A stretch of DNA of 64,000 bases from Tetradesmus obliquus (GCA_030272155.1 CP126198.1:5740501-5804500), one strand, 5' to 3'; positions 1-13,200 are shown, counted from the first letter of the stretch. Made by a program: numbers and translations. Notes: generated by a model from the sequence alone, not told the origin.

Positions 1-626
1 TGCAGTGAGGCATCGTTTATGCAGCAGCGGTCCAGCAGCAGACTAGTGATCCCCCGCAGCTGCCCTATGGCCTTCCATGCGGCCTGCTGCTCCCAGCTGC
101 TGCTGCTGGATGAGCTGCGGTGCTGGCCATCTGAGCGCACCACCAGCTGCCGCAGCCCCCGCGGCAGATGCTGCAGCAGGCAGCTGGTGTTGGCAACTCG
201 GTTGAGGGTGAGGCTTGTGAGCCAGCTCATGTGCTGCTGCAGATCAAGCGGCTGTAGCTTCACGCCATGCAGCTGCAGCCTGCGCAGCGCTGTTAGGTCT
301 GACCAGGGCAGCTGCACTGGCGGCTGCGGAGAGTTAGGCAGCACGTAGATCGCCTTGGAGCTGCGCTTGATCACTAAGCTCTGGATGTATGCTGCACCGC
401 CCCTGCCCAGCCATGCACAGAAGCGAGCCAGGCTGGCGTCCGGCGCTGCTGCTGCCAAGGTGATGCTGGCATCGGCTGTGGCCTTGTATGCTGCTGCGCA
501 TAGCAGCTTACACACCAGCGGGGCATGGTGCAGGCGCTCGTGCTGCGGCAGGAGCCTTAGCACCTCTGTAAGCACGTCTTGAGATAGGATGACATCCTGT
601 GCATCTCCTGCCTCCCAAGCCATCAT
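1..626 (-). CDS. F-box-like / leucine-rich protein, 5' part (cut by window edge)
   Basis: The minus strand is open from an ATG at 626 (a second in-frame ATG follows at once) to the left edge, about 208 codons without a stop. An in-frame TGA lies just upstream. Residues about 13-45 (SQDVLTEVLRLLPQHERLHH followed by APLVCKLLCAAA) look like an F-box: Leu-rich helices and a conserved 'plvCk'. After it come Leu-spaced segments such as LTALRRLQLHGVKL and LTSLTLNRV, typical of leucine-rich repeats in F-box proteins. Such proteins are usually substrate receptors of SCF ubiquitin ligases. Here that role rests on family resemblance only. The sequence before the ATG ends in TTTTCTCACAG, so an upstream exon is possible. 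The C-terminal part lies outside the window. Confidence 0.6.
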   Translation of the reverse strand, partial: MMAWEAGDAQDVILSQDVLTEVLRLLPQHERLHHAPLVCKLLCAAAYKATADASITLAAAAPDASLARFCAWLGRGGAAYIQSLVIKRSSKAIYVLPNSPQPPVQLPWSDLTALRRLQLHGVKLQPLDLQQHMSWLTSLTLNRVANTSCLLQHLPRGLRQLVVRSDGQHRSSSSSSSWEQQAAWKAIGQLRGITSLLLDRCCINDASL

Positions 627-2093
627 ATGTTTCTTGCAACCATCCACCTGTGAGAAAATTCAGTTCAAGATATAAACGTTTTTAGTTGCTACAGTAAGCT
701 TGTTGCTGCGAAAGGTAAGGCCGTAGCTGGCAGAAGGCCTGGTGCGTGGCGTCAATAGCAGTGCCAACTAGTGCGTCCGAAGGTACCAAGCATGCAGTGT
801 CCATACAGTAAACATACTAAAACAATAAATTTGAGTGGATCATCTTACACTTACTAGTGGCCTGCCTGAAGAGCAGGGATGACTCTACCGATGTGCGCTG
901 GCGCCTTTCTTTCTCGCCCTGTGATCTATACGCTCCCCGTTGGCGTCCTTGTCTTGAAAGCCTAAATTCTGTCTCTTTTAATAATATATTTATTATCAAT
1001 GCATATAGTGCTTGGTTGCGGCAGTCACGATCTTGCCAGACCGGCAAGCGCTATGCACTCACGGAAGCCGCAACCACACCGGCTACGCGGACAGCATCTA
1101 CAGATAACATTTAGTTTGAACTGAGACTGCTGAGATGCGCTAGGCAACTTGTCATGCCACCAAGTACCGAGGTTCAGTGCGAGCCTGACCAAGCAGGGTC
1201 AGCTAGGCAAAGCCTGACGGTCACGCTGCTTTGCAGAGCATGCTTCTCACCAATAACACACCTTCAGCTGTCTGAGACATACGACCAGCTGCTTGCAGGG
1301 CCTGTTGAGCTGTGGCTGCAAGAAACCCTGACCACATTCGCACCACATGCCAGATACTGTGCCGCTGAAACCACACCACGGTGACCAGCGGTCTGCTTTA
1401 AATCCAGACAACTTACATGATTTATAGTTTGCAAGCTGCACATAACAGCGGCATTAACAAGAGGCCAATCACATTGTTGCCCATGTATTTGAGCACATAC
1501 CCAGTTGTCTGATGTCGAGGCGTGGGCAACCATCAGCCACAGGTGTTCAACAACAGCCGCAAAAAAGCAGGGCTACACCAACATGATTGTTGCAGAACCA
1601 CAACGCGGCAATGCTTGGTGTGTGATTCCCACAGTATATGGGATTAGCAAAGTCTTCACCTAGCAGCAAACAGAAGCGCATGGTGCCAAAACAGCGACAT
1701 GACATGGTACAACGCCTGCAAGGCACAGCACACCCACCCCCTCAGCAGCACAGCACCCAACAGTCGCTGCTGCTGAGACAACAAATGTGGCCTTGCAGCA
1801 TCATGAATCATCGGGCCACTCACAGCACGGCACAGTGCAGCTTTGGCAGCCCAAGCCAGACAAACACAGATATACACACACCAAGTGTAGACGCAGCCCC
1901 CCCACCCATTAAGCTGGACACAGATGCCACGCCTGAGCCGTGGCATCCCCACTCCAATCCAGCTGCAACATCAGCAAACCCTCATCCCTGTATGTGCAAC
2001 CCCCACACCCCATACATCTTGTATCTATTGTAACACACACTCAGCCTCGTATGCGCACACAGCACTGCTGCAGATCACGGCTGGCTGTGCTGC
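627..2093. other. Intergenic region between the F-box gene and the Ala/Gln-rich gene
   Basis: About 1.5 kb without a convincing coding exon. It should hold the promoter and 5' UTR of the leftward F-box gene and the 3' UTR of the Ala/Gln-rich gene. AT content is higher around 640-1000 than in the neighbouring exons. Short open frames on both strands have no recognisable content. I see no tRNA, repeat array or mobile element. Confidence 0.5.
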
Positions 2094-5000
2094 TCACGCA
2101 GTGCCTTCAGGCGCTGCTGCACCTGTGTGGTGCATTGCAGCCGTGAAGTCCTGTGTTGCCAGTCCAGGGTTCAGCAGCTCAGGGTTCATGCCATCCAGCA
2201 CCTGCTGCATGCCCGCAAGGTGAGCTGGCAGCTGCACGTAGTGCTGCTGCTGCTGCTGCTGCTTGTCCAGGCCCTCCACCTGCGCTTGCTGCTGCTGCAG
2301 CAGCTGCTGCATCTGCAGCTGCTGCTGATCAGCCATGCCTGCGGCGTCAAAGTGCTGCATGTCTGGCTGCTGCTGCTGCAGCACCAGCTGCTCTGCCGGT
2401 GCTGGCGTCTCAGGCAGAGGCGCTGCTGCATCCATCACAACTGCATTCGCCAGCTGCTGCCCCAAGCCGGCACCAGCACCCCCAGCAGCAGCATCTGCAG
2501 CTGGAGCTGGAGCAGCAGCAGCAGCTGCGTCAGGCTGCGCGCTGGCGTCTGCTGCAGCTGCTGCGCCACCCTCCTCATCAGGGTGCATGCGGCTGAGGGA
2601 GGTCAAGCTGATGGCAGCAAGAATGGCTTCTTCCTCACGCGTGCGCGGCTTGGCTGCACCAGCAGCAGCACCGCCCTCTGCTGCAGCTGCAGCGCCATCA
2701 GCAGCTGCACTGCCCTCACCAGCAGCAGCAGCATCCACAGCTGGCTGGGCAGCAGCTGCAGGGTCAGACATGCCGATGCCGGACGCATCCGCTGCTGCAG
2801 CCTGTGCTGCTGCCAGATCTGCACCTGCCTGCCCAGCAGGATCAGCTGCTGCTGCTGCTGCTGCTTCTTGCATGCCAGCCACAGCGTCAGGTGCCACCAT
2901 GTGCACGACACCATCTGCCGTCACGCCGCCTGCTGCCGCTGCCGCAGCAGCAATGGCCGCCGCCGTCGCTGCATCGTACATGATATGCCCGCCAGCCGCC
3001 GCTGCTGCTGCAGCCGCCGCAACAGCCTGCGGGTCCTGTCCTGCCAGCAGCGCTGCTGTCGCCGCATCACCTGACAGGTGCGCGAGCTCCTGACCCATGC
3101 CTGCTGCTGCTGCTGCCATAGCGGCCGGGTCTGCCGCCTGCAGCCCTAGCGCCTGCAGCTGCTCTGCAGTCAGCCCCAGGCTCTGCATCTGCTCAGATGT
3201 CAGCATGCCCATACTGGCCAGCATGCTCTGCTGGTTGGCCAGCAGGTTAGGGTCAGCCAGCATCATGCCTGCCGGCAGCTGCAGCTGCCCGTGCGCGTCC
3301 AGCGTGATGGCGCCTCCAGCAGCGCTCATGCTCTGCAGCTGCTCCGCAGTCAGCGGCATCTGCACCAGGCCCTGCATGCCGCCCTGCAGGGGCACAGCAA
3401 TCAGCTGCATGCCTGCCTGGCCGCCAGCCGCAAGCAGCTGCTGGTACTGCAGCATCGCGTCACTGTCCGCGCCAGCCAGGCCGCCGTCCGAGCCGTGCTG
3501 CCGCCGCATGCCGCTCATGCTGCCCTGCTGGGTGCAACGGGGAGTGCGAGATGGCAAGGCAGCAGTGCAGCAAAGAGGGTGCCAGTCAGCAGCTGCTGTG
3601 CTAGGCTGGCTGGGCTCCGCCGCAATGCTTGTTACTGTGCATTGTACTACTACAGAATGCACTCTGCCAGGTCCATTGCAGGCAGCTGCAGTGCACTGAC
3701 ATACTCCACATCTACAGCTGCACAGATATGCATTAGCTCTGCAAGCACACGCTGCGCATCACTGCCCAGGCACTGCATGCACACTGCAGCAGCTGCTTCT
3801 ATGCATCCACACTCCTTGCACAAGCCGTACAGACGCCGCTGCCCCCACCTCATAGCCGCCCTCGTAGCCCACATTATAGCCCTTGAATAATGTGTAAAAA
3901 CTAATAGAAACACAGGTGACCAGCCACCGCCTCAGTGCCCGCACCTCGTAGCCACCCTCGTAGCCCACCTCATACCCGCCGTCACTGCCCGCCTGCGCCG
4001 TCTGCATCATGATCGGCAGCGCGCGCCGCAGCGCGCTGATCAGCATGTTGCGCTTCTCCGCCGGCGGCAGCGCCTGGATCGCCGCAAGCATGTTGGTGGG
4101 CCGCACCGGCGGCGGCGCGGGCGTGCCGGCGGCCGTGGTGGGCAGCGCGCCCGGCGCCGCGCTGCCGTCCGGCAGCAGCAGCGCACGCCGCTGGTTGAGC
4201 TCGCTGCGGCGGCTCTGCTGCCGCTTCTTGCGCTGCAGCTCCTCGCTGGAATGCATCAGCAACTTGACTGCATCTTTGATGTGTGCAATAACAGCCTCGC
4301 GGCCGGGGTGGTGGCCGTGGTGGTGGTGGTGCTGGTGGTGGCCCATGGTTAGGCCTGGCATAGCCAGCTGCAGGCCCTGCCCCAGCCCTGCAGCAGCCAG
4401 CATGGGGTGGCTGCCTGCCCCTGGCATATGCACCACGAGCGGCCCCATGCCCTGCATTGCCTGCAAGTTGAGTGCCTGTAGTGTGGCTGCATCTAAGCCT
4501 GCTAGCTGGCTCAAGTCGAGCTGGGCCAGCTGCCCCAGCCCTGCTGCATCCAGCTGGCTGCTGACCTGCAGCGGCACCACCTGCAGCATCGGCTGGCCGT
4601 CGGCGCCAGTCATCGCAAACAGCTGCCCACCAGCACTCAGCTGCGCAGCCATGCCGGCAGAGGATGCGGCCTCAGCTGCGGCCGCTGCTGCAGCAGCGGC
4701 AGCTGCCGCGTGGTCCTCGCCGCCTGCAGCAGCTGCTGCAGCAGCAGCTGCAGCTGCCTGCTGCTGCTGCTGCTGCTGCAGCGAGTCCATGGCAGCAGCA
4801 GCTGCTGCTGCCTGCTCCTCCGCACGTGCACGCTTGCTGGCATCTGCTTCTGCTGCGGCCTCGTCAGAGCCGTCATCCCTGGGCCGCTTGCTGCCAACTG
4901 CCTCGCCAAACTGCTGCAGGTGTGCTGCTGCGTCTGCGCCTGCCATGCCTGCTGCTGCATCATCCTGCAGGCCGCCGCCTGCAGGGGCAGCAGGCTCTGC

Positions 5001-5665
5001 TAGCTGCTGCTGCTGCTGCAGGGTGAAAAAGCAGGAACACACGGCAGGCACACATGAGAACAGGTGAGCAGCATTGAACGCTGTACCCAATCACAGAAAC
5101 ATGCCCCTGCAGTGCACGCCACAAATGTCGCGCACCACAGCAGTGCATGCAGACAACATGCAGCTGCGCGGCAATCCGTCCGATCCACCAGCCAACACAA
5201 TCCTGCAAGCATACCGGGCAACGCACAGTAACACAGCGCATGCACACGCGCAACGCGCCGCGCCACTCTCAGCAAGCTGCTGCTGCATGCTCTCCTGCAA
5301 GCAGCATGGCGTGCTACAGCTGCCGCTGCTACACCCACCTGGCCCTCAGCAGCAACAGGCGCAGCGCCAAGCGCCTCTGCTGACATGTCAGCGTCCTGCT
5401 GGCCAGACTGCTCCAGGCCGCGCTGCAGCAGCAGGCAGCAAGGAAACACAAATGAACTGATGTGCCAGGCTTCTGTGGGATAGCAGTACACAGTCTGTGA
5501 GGTAACAGAGTGGCACCCCTGTTCAAGCTGCTGTAATGCAAGCTGCCACATGCCAGCAACAGCACTGCTGCTGGCAAGACAGCTGCCTTAGCGGCTCCCA
5601 CCAGCAACGCCACAAGCAGCAGCCGCTGCTGCTGCTGCTGGCGCTACTGTAACTGCCACAAGCGC

Positions 5666-5699
<34 letters not shown>

Positions 5700-6957
5700 A
5701 CACCTCAAAGCTCTCGATGAGCTCCCTGCCGCTGGGGTACTCGGTGCGGATGCGGTTGGCTGGGAACCACTCCGCCTCGCTGGCCGGGTAGCCCTCAAAG
5801 GCCAGCTGGTACCAGATCTCCTGCAAGCACAAGCACAAAGCACACGGGAGAGAGCCGGTTGAGCATGCAGCGAAGAGCAGCAAGATGCACAAGTGACAGA
5901 TGAGCATAGAGCACAAGGGGGAGAGAAGGATGAGCATGCAGCACAGAGCAACACAGTGCAATAGCTGCTACTGCAGAGCATGTGTGCACCTGCAGCTGCA
6001 CAAGGAGCTGCAGAGTCTAGCGCACAGCAGGTACGACTGCGCCGCAGCAACTCTCTCTGCTGACTTTACCCAGAAAGCTGCTGTGAGATGTATGGCGCGA
6101 ATGCCAGTCCACAGCATCGGTATACACAACAATCTCTCTGTCAACAACACCGCCGGATGCAACATTTCTGTCAACACCATCCATTGCACTGCTAAACACC
6201 AAAAGCTCACCAGCCTGTCGCCGCGCGGCAAGCGTGCGCGTGCAATGATGGAGGCCTTAGGCTGATTGAGCAGCACCTGCTGGTCGCCTGCTGAGCCCAC
6301 CAGCTGCGTCAGCTGCAGCTGCGAGGCTGTGACCTGGTTCTCGCTGCCAGGCGCTGCTCCTGCAGCTGCTGCAATTGGACCAGCCGCAGCTGCCGGAGCT
6401 GCTGCTGCATTTGCTTCTGAGACACCCGCCTGCAAGCAGCGCGGCATGACAGGTGAGTGTGTACTGCGTGGCGCACAAAGCAGTCTGTACCTTGAGCAGC
6501 ATAACAGACGACCAGTACTGCTGCACCTGCTTGACCAGTGCTTTGAAAACACAGCTGCAGTACATGCGGGGCGGTGCAGTGTTGCTCTGCATACCTGCGC
6601 GTCTGCCTGAGGCATCTGCTGCTCCTGCTGGTGCTGGGGGAAGCTTTGTGCAGTCATGGCGTCCTGCAAGAGTGATTGCAGCATCGTCTGGCACCGGGCC
6701 ACTGTCTCTCTGACAACGGCTTCATTGCTGGTGTCAACTTGCAACACCTGCAGCACTGGCGCCCAACCCGGCCAAGTATCATCTGGAATTTGCGTGACAT
6801 CAGGCAGCCTTGGGATGACATGCTCAGCGAGGGCGGTCTGCAGGCACGGAAAAAAGTCGTGAGCTCCAGATGTGTGTGCTTGGGCGGGTGGCGCTGCGTC
6901 AAGCAGACCTCAGCAGTTCAACAAACGCACCACCAGTGCCGGATCATACACAGTCAT
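2094..6957 (-). CDS. Ala/Gln-rich, probably nuclear protein of unknown function (8 exons)
   Basis: Model: 6957-6931, 6837-6595, 6429-6211, 5820-5704, 5422-5339, 5015-3945, 3881-3849, 3527-2094. The lengths sum to 3,228 nt (1,075 aa) and every junction is phase 0. The start is the ATG of MTVYDPALV. The N-terminal 150 residues are mostly helical. Exon 4 encodes a compact block (EIWYQLAFEGYPASEAEWF) that resembles small beta-barrel reader folds such as Tudor or chromo, but I cannot assign it. The rest is poly-Ala, poly-Gln and a His-rich run near 4310-4330. Two basic stretches (KRPRDD and SKRARAE, near 4820-4890) could be nuclear signals. A conserved-looking helical block (AVIAHIKDAVKLLMHSSEEL) precedes the motif GYEVGYEGGYE. 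Composition suggests a transcription or chromatin cofactor; this is inference. The 33-nt exon 7 repeats the end of exon 6 and may not be used. Confidence 0.62.
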
Positions 6958-7546
6958 GGGAAGGGTGAAGCAGGATCAACCCTGTACCACGCGGGCTCAA
7001 CACTTCTGGTGCTGAGCAAGGCACGACTTCAGGCACGGCCAGCGCTGCCTGGCCCACCAGACGCTGCCCCAAAGTTTACTGTGGTATAGTAAGCTACCGC
7101 TAAGCACAGAAGAGGCGGGATATCACGATGCAAAGACTCGCTGGCAACGGCAGGCCTCCTGCTGCTTGCAGAACAGCAACCTCTCAGATAAGGAGGTGAT
7201 CCAACGCACGATTGGTGAGCTGCTGCTCACATGCGGGGTCTAGACAACACAACAACGCGATGGTTTTGGCCCCGCGTTAGTAACAAGGAGCCGCTGGCGT
7301 TGACACGATATCCCCTAAGCCTCTTGTTAATGCAGTCAATTGTTACCACTAGTCGACTGTGGGCCTCTTGCAGCCCTGTCGAAAATGCCTGGTGCAACAG
7401 CTGGGGCACTTACATTGGCTGGCCTCCTACAACAGCGTGCTGCAGCTTCAACCGGCCCCATCGCCGCTGATGAGCTCATGAGCAACAGAAGTAGTAATAT
7501 CACCACTACAGCCAGAGCTCTGCTGCGTGCCAGCGCCAGAACCCCA
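6958..7546. other. Short intergenic region
   Basis: Holds the promoter/5' UTR of the Ala/Gln-rich gene and the 3' UTR of the SMPD4-type gene, both on the minus strand. No coding exon was recognised. The string AAGGAGGTGATCCA at 7189-7202 matches the complement of a bacterial or plastid 16S 3' end, but its surroundings do not extend the match. Confidence 0.45.
7410..7414 (-). promoter_or_regulatory. Putative poly(A) signal TGTAA of the SMPD4-type gene
   Basis: TGTAA on the minus strand, about 135 nt past the stop codon. TGTAA is the usual poly(A) signal of volvocine and related green algae. A pentamer is weak evidence alone; the placement is what supports it. Confidence 0.35.
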
Positions 7547-9177
7547 TCACCACTCAGGTTCTTGCTGCACTGGCCGGTGCATCGCATGGTGCTGCCGCGG
7601 GTGCTGGTAGCCACCCCCAGCAACCCCTACAAACTGCTGCTGCTGCTGCTGTTGCCCAGCCGCCAGCTCAGCGTAGTACTCGTCATCCAGCCCGAATAAG
7701 CCCCCAGGGCTGCTGGCCAGCGCCCACAGCCAGCGCGCCAGCAGCAGCAGCCCCAGCAGCCACGCCAGCGTCTGCACCTCAGCCAGCGGCCGCAGGTTGA
7801 GCCGCCAGCCGCGCCGCCGCGCAACACTCAGCAGCTCCTGCAGCAGCAGCAGCACAGGCAGCAGGGACGCAGGCAGCGGCAACGGCGTGAGCATCCAGCA
7901 TGCATGGTAGCCGCTCTGAATGACACGCCATCATTCTGCTGCCAACACACGACAGGTGCTTGCTCATGCAATGAGCATTTTCTGCAACGCTAAAGACACA
8001 AACACGCACGCATGCGCGCGCGCCACACACACCTGCGTGACTGTCTCTGGCGGCTCCTCCTGCGGGCCGCTGGGCACCCCCGTCAGCCCCAGCGCTGCAT
8101 TGAGCCTGGCGCTGACCGCCACCAGCAGCCGCACCAGCGGCGCCACCTCGTTGCTGGCGATGGGCCGCAGCATCCAGTCGCCGTGGTAGCGCAGCTCGCG
8201 CCAGCAGCCTGGTGTGCACAAAGACAGTGGCAGCGTTTGAATGTGCTATTTGCATCACCGTGGACTCGTGCTGCGATTCACTGTTGACCAAGCAGAAAGA
8301 AGCCGCCAGGTGTGCTACGCTTTGTGCACAACTTTTGCAAAGGAGAAAGCTGCTTGTTGCAATGCGCTGACACACTCCAGCTTGCAGATGCATGCATGGC
8401 ATCACACAGCCGCGCAGTGTGCAGTGGCTGCTCACCAGCCTTGGGCAGGTCCCTGCCTGCCGCTGCGTGCGTGACTGCTGCTGCCTCCTCACTGGGCAGG
8501 TCAGCCAGCGGCAGCACCGTCTCGGTGACCTGCCGCACACGCTCCCTGCAGCAGCAGCAGCAGCAGCATGTAGCGGAGCAGCAGCAAAAACATGCTCAGC
8601 GATAAGCACTTGCTGTTCCGCCAACAGCGCTGTCAGCTGTGCCTGCCTGCCTGCTGCCTGCGCAACATGTGTGAGACAGCTGCATCTGTCACACGCTGCG
8701 CAAAACACACCGTTGCATCACACCAAGTCAAGCAGCACAGGCAGGGCCTCCACAAGCCTGGCCGCGCACCTGCCGCCCAGGTTCTGCCGCTCAGCAGCCG
8801 CCAGCAGCGCGCGCATGCAGCTGGCCGCGCCGCCCTGCTCCAGCGTGAACAGCCGGTAGCTGCAGCACAGCATCACACACAGCACACCTTGCTTCAAACT
8901 TTGCTTTAGAACGCAGCACGGCAGCAGCACCTGCTCTTAGTGGCAGCAGCAGTGCACCATGAGGCTGCTGTTCCGCTGCCTGTCCACATGCACAGGTGAT
9001 GCAGAGTCTGTTTGTAACGCACGCAGCTGCTGCTGCCAGCCAGGCAGCATACAAACATGCAAGCATATGCCAATGTCATCCGAAGCACAGCACACATTGG
9101 CACAGCGCCACCTGCCCCTGCCCCAGGGCACCGCTGCAGCCCACCTGGTGCCAGGCGAGATGGGCGGTGTCGTGGGC

Positions 9178-9209
<32 letters not shown>

Positions 9210-10224
9210 TCAGGCAGGCAGGATGCGAACATGCAAGCACGTGCCAACGTCATCAAAAGCTGTTATAAAAGCACATCACACATTGGCACAGCACCACCTG
9301 CACCTGCACCTGCCCCAGGGCAGCGCCACTGCCTTTCCCACCTGGTATCAGGCGTGATGGGTGGTGTGGTGGGCGCGCCTGCTGCTGCTGCCGCCTCCCA
9401 GTCCTGAGCCTGGTCAGCCAGCCACGGCAGCAGCTCCGCCAGCTCACCCTCGGGCCGGCGCACGCTGGCGCCCACATACCTGCGGCAGCATTTACAGCGT
9501 GCATTTTGTCAGTGACATTTACCAACCCATGAAGTGTGGCAGCTCCGCCAGCTCGCCCTCAGGCCGGCGCACGCTGGCGCCCACGTACCTGCGGCAGCCA
9601 TCACAGCGTGCAGGTGACTCTTGTACTTAACACCCGTCACTGACAGTAGTAGATGAAAGTTGCAGCAGCCTTGTGCGCGCCCACTCAGTGCAAGCAAGCC
9701 GCATGCAATGGCAACATGCAGCCATTCCCGGATACGAATTACCATGTCTGCTCACGAGCAGTGTCCCGCTGCAGCTGGCGGCGTCCACACCCTGTTTGCT
9801 GCTAGCTGCAACTGCAGAGTTGACCCCACACAACACGCATGCTTGAAGGTGCGTAACCACGCATTTACTGCATAAAGCCGTCATTCAGCATGCAGGCAGC
9901 CAGCCACCTAGTCCTGGCCTGCTCAGTAGCCTGCTGGCCCCCGCCCCACCTGCTGCACCTGTCTGCTTCTGGCATGCAAATGCAAAGTTGCTGCCACACT
10001 ACACTGCATGCTAGCGCTCAGCCACACAGTCGTGGCCCGCTGGCCTGCTGGCCGCACCTGTTGTAGGCTGGTGGCCTCAACACCCTATGTGCTTCTGGCA
10101 TGCAGAGTTGCTGCCACCACAACACTGCCTGCTGGCCTGCTGCCGCACCTGTTGTAGGCTGCCTCTGCTGCCCGCAGCTCCACCAGCAGCTCAGGCCCCG
10201 ACTCTGATAGCCACTTCATCACCT

Positions 10225-10263
<39 letters not shown>

Positions 10264-13200
10264 GTGACGCTGGCTTAGGCAATGCATTGGGCTGCCGATG
10301 CCAGTGCCTCGTCGCCCGGTCACCAAATTACTCAGAAGCATGGTCTCCTGCATACCTCTGCCTGCGCCGTCATACCAGCTGCGCTGTTACAACCCCCATC
10401 CCGCATCACCTCACTCTAGCCACTGCCCAAGAATACTGCAGCCCTGCGTGCATTCCCCAAGTCACCAACAACAGCCTGAGGCACTACAGCTGTTACAAGC
10501 TATGTATCAGGCAAGGCCATGCAGCCGCCTGCAGACAAGTAAGGACAGCAAACAAGTAAGGACAGCAACCTTACAAAGCCTCGTAACGTCACAACGCCGC
10601 GCACCCTGTATGCCTCCTTGAGTGCCGGGCGCGGGCAGTAGGCCATCTGGCTGTAGGCCAGCTCCAGAAAGGCAGGCAGCAGCTGCGTGTAGAAGGGCAG
10701 GTGCGCCAGCACGTGGCTGCGCCAGGCGGGGCTGTACTGCTGCGCCTGCAGAGGAGGCAGAAACATGTGCAAGCAGCAGCAGCAACAGACGCTTTGAAAC
10801 GGCAGCAGCTGCGTGTAGAAGGGCAGGTGCGCCAGCACGTGGCTGCGCCAGGCCGGGCTGTACTGCTGCGCCTGCAGGGGCAGGCAGAAACATATGTCAA
10901 CAGCGAGGGACGCTTGGAAAAGGCAGCAGCTGCGTGTAGAAGGGCAGGTGCGCCAGCACGTGCCTGCGCCAGGCGGGACTGTACTGCTGCGCCTGCGGGG
11001 GCAGGCAGATGTTTATGCAAGCAGCAGCAACAGACGCTTGCAAAAGGCAGCAGCTGCGTGTAGAAGGGCAGGTGCGCCAGCACGTGGCTGCGCCAGGCCG
11101 GGCTCAACTGCTGCGCCTGCGGGGGCAGGCAGAAATATATGCAAGCAGCAACAGCAACAGGCACTTTTAGATGGCACCAGCAGCACAGGCATGAGGGCGG
11201 AAGCTGATGCAGGCGAGTGAGGTGATGCGGCGCCAAGAGCACAGGCAGGATCTCAAGCAACGAACGGCTGGCAGCCCTCCATGTCCTCAGTGTGCCTCAT
11301 GCAAGCATGCAAGCATGCAACTGTGCCAGCGCTGCTGCACCTGCGCCGGCTCCCACAACCGCCCCACAGCCAGCAGCAGCAGCAGCAATTCAACAATTAC
11401 TAATCCTGCCACCTACCTTGACATCGCGGGACTCCTGCTGCTCTCCCGCCTGGTCCAGCCCATTCTGCCCAGACGCAGACAAGTGGTGCGCCATCTCACT
11501 GCCCCACCGATTCAAATTCGCAGCAGCACTCGCAGCCACTTGCCCAGCGCCGCCAAACAGCCGGTGCTGCTGCTGACCCCCGCCCTGCCCTATCCCGCTG
11601 CTGCCAGCCGCCCCCACAAGCCCAGCCGCACTGCCTGCAGCTCCACGCAGCACAGCACCCGCTGCACCGCCTAACCCACTGCTGCCGCCAGCGCTGCCGC
11701 GCGCACGCGCCTGCGCTGCACTTAAGCTATCCACCGCCTGCCGCAGTGACACTGTATCTGTGTACCCGACTGCTTTCCATGGGCACAGCACAGCTAGCCA
11801 GAGCTTCACTATGGGGCCTAAGCTCGCGCTGCTGCTGGGCTGCCACTGCGCAAAGGTGCGGCGTAGTAAGCGGTACAGCTTCCGGCTGACGGCTTGTACT
11901 GCCGGGCTGAAGGCAGGGGCTGCCATAATGGGTGAGGGCTGGTGTGGCAGTGCCAGGCGGCCGGCTGGCAGTGGGAGTGTTGCTACTGGGGACGTGGGTA
12001 GCCACTTGGTGCCAGCTTGTGCTGGGATGGGCTGTGCATCGCTGCTGGGGGGCTCGCCCACAAACACGTACTTGACCAGCAGCGACAGCGCCTGCGGGGT
12101 GGAGTGGTAGCATACAAGAGATGACAAGCAGCATGTCGGAGAGTGCAGGACCTGGCAGCGCATGGCGAATGTGCAGCTGCAAGGGCACTTGGGAGCAACT
12201 CCAGCGTCACACGGCATGTGCAACCATTTGCACATTGCATCATAAGCCTCCATCATCAGCAGGTCACACATTTCCCTACCACACTCCCTGCACGCTTGCT
12301 AGACACAAGTGAAGACTTTGCACACCAATAATTTTTGCGCCTGCCCCTCACCTGCACCAGCTCCTCTGCAGGTCACACATTTCTGCACCACAATCCCTGC
12401 ACTCTTGTATACCAGCCTACACATAAGCGAAGAGTTTCTTCACACCAGCGCCTGCCCCTCACCTGCACCAGCTCCTCAGCAGGCGGCTGGTAGCTGTACG
12501 TGTGCAGCGGCCCGCCGCCACTGCCGGCAGGCAGCACGCCAGCAGCACCACCCGCAGCACCACCCGCCCCCAGGCCCACGCCAGCTGCTGCTGCATAGCC
12601 GCCGCCATTCGACAAACCGCCTCCAGCAACCCCTCCTGGGCCACCTGCTCCCGGGCTATGCCCCAGCATCAGCCCATGCTGACTCAGCGGATCGCCCAGA
12701 ACCCCAAAACCCCCGCTTTGAGCTGCTGCTAAACCCCCAGGCCCCACAAGCCCTGCCAGGCCTGCTGCATTAGATTGAGAGTGAGCCAAGCTGCCCGGCA
12801 CACCCGGCTGCCCTGCCATGCCCCCGCCAGCCCCACCCCAGCTGCCAGCCCCCGCAGCCGCAGCTGCTGCTGCTGCCGCCGCCATGTTGCCGTTGGCTGC
12901 TGCTGCTGCTGCTGCTCCCGGCATGAGCTGGTTGGTGGGGCTGCCTGCCCTGCTGGCTGCTGCTGCCTGCGGCTCTGCAGGCAGCGGCTCGCCTGCATCA
13001 GTCAGCCAGAACTCCAGCAGCACTGACAGCAGCACATCGCCTGGGGCAGCAGCCAGCAGCAAACCTGCAGCAGCAACAGGAGCGGCAGCACTGAGTTACG
13101 CAGCAACAACACAAACTGACAGTAAAATCAAACATGGCTGGACACACAGCAGCTGGCCCCTGCTGTGCAATGCATACCTGTGTCACTGCATCGTTGGAAT

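Noticed and set aside
2335-3093. Long plus-strand open frame rich in Ala/Ser/Cys opposite the Ala/Gln-rich gene
   Set aside because: It is the antisense of poly-Ala and poly-Gln codons (GCN/CAG read backwards gives open Ala/Cys/Leu frames) and has no independent splice or domain signal. The same applies to 4009-5067 (+) and 58435-59751 (-).
7189-7202. 14-nt match to the complement of a 16S rRNA 3' end (AAGGAGGTGATCCA), possibly a plastid or mitochondrial insertion
   Set aside because: The match does not extend on either side. A nearby GTAACAAGG string is in the wrong orientation for one rRNA fragment, so chance is the simpler reading.
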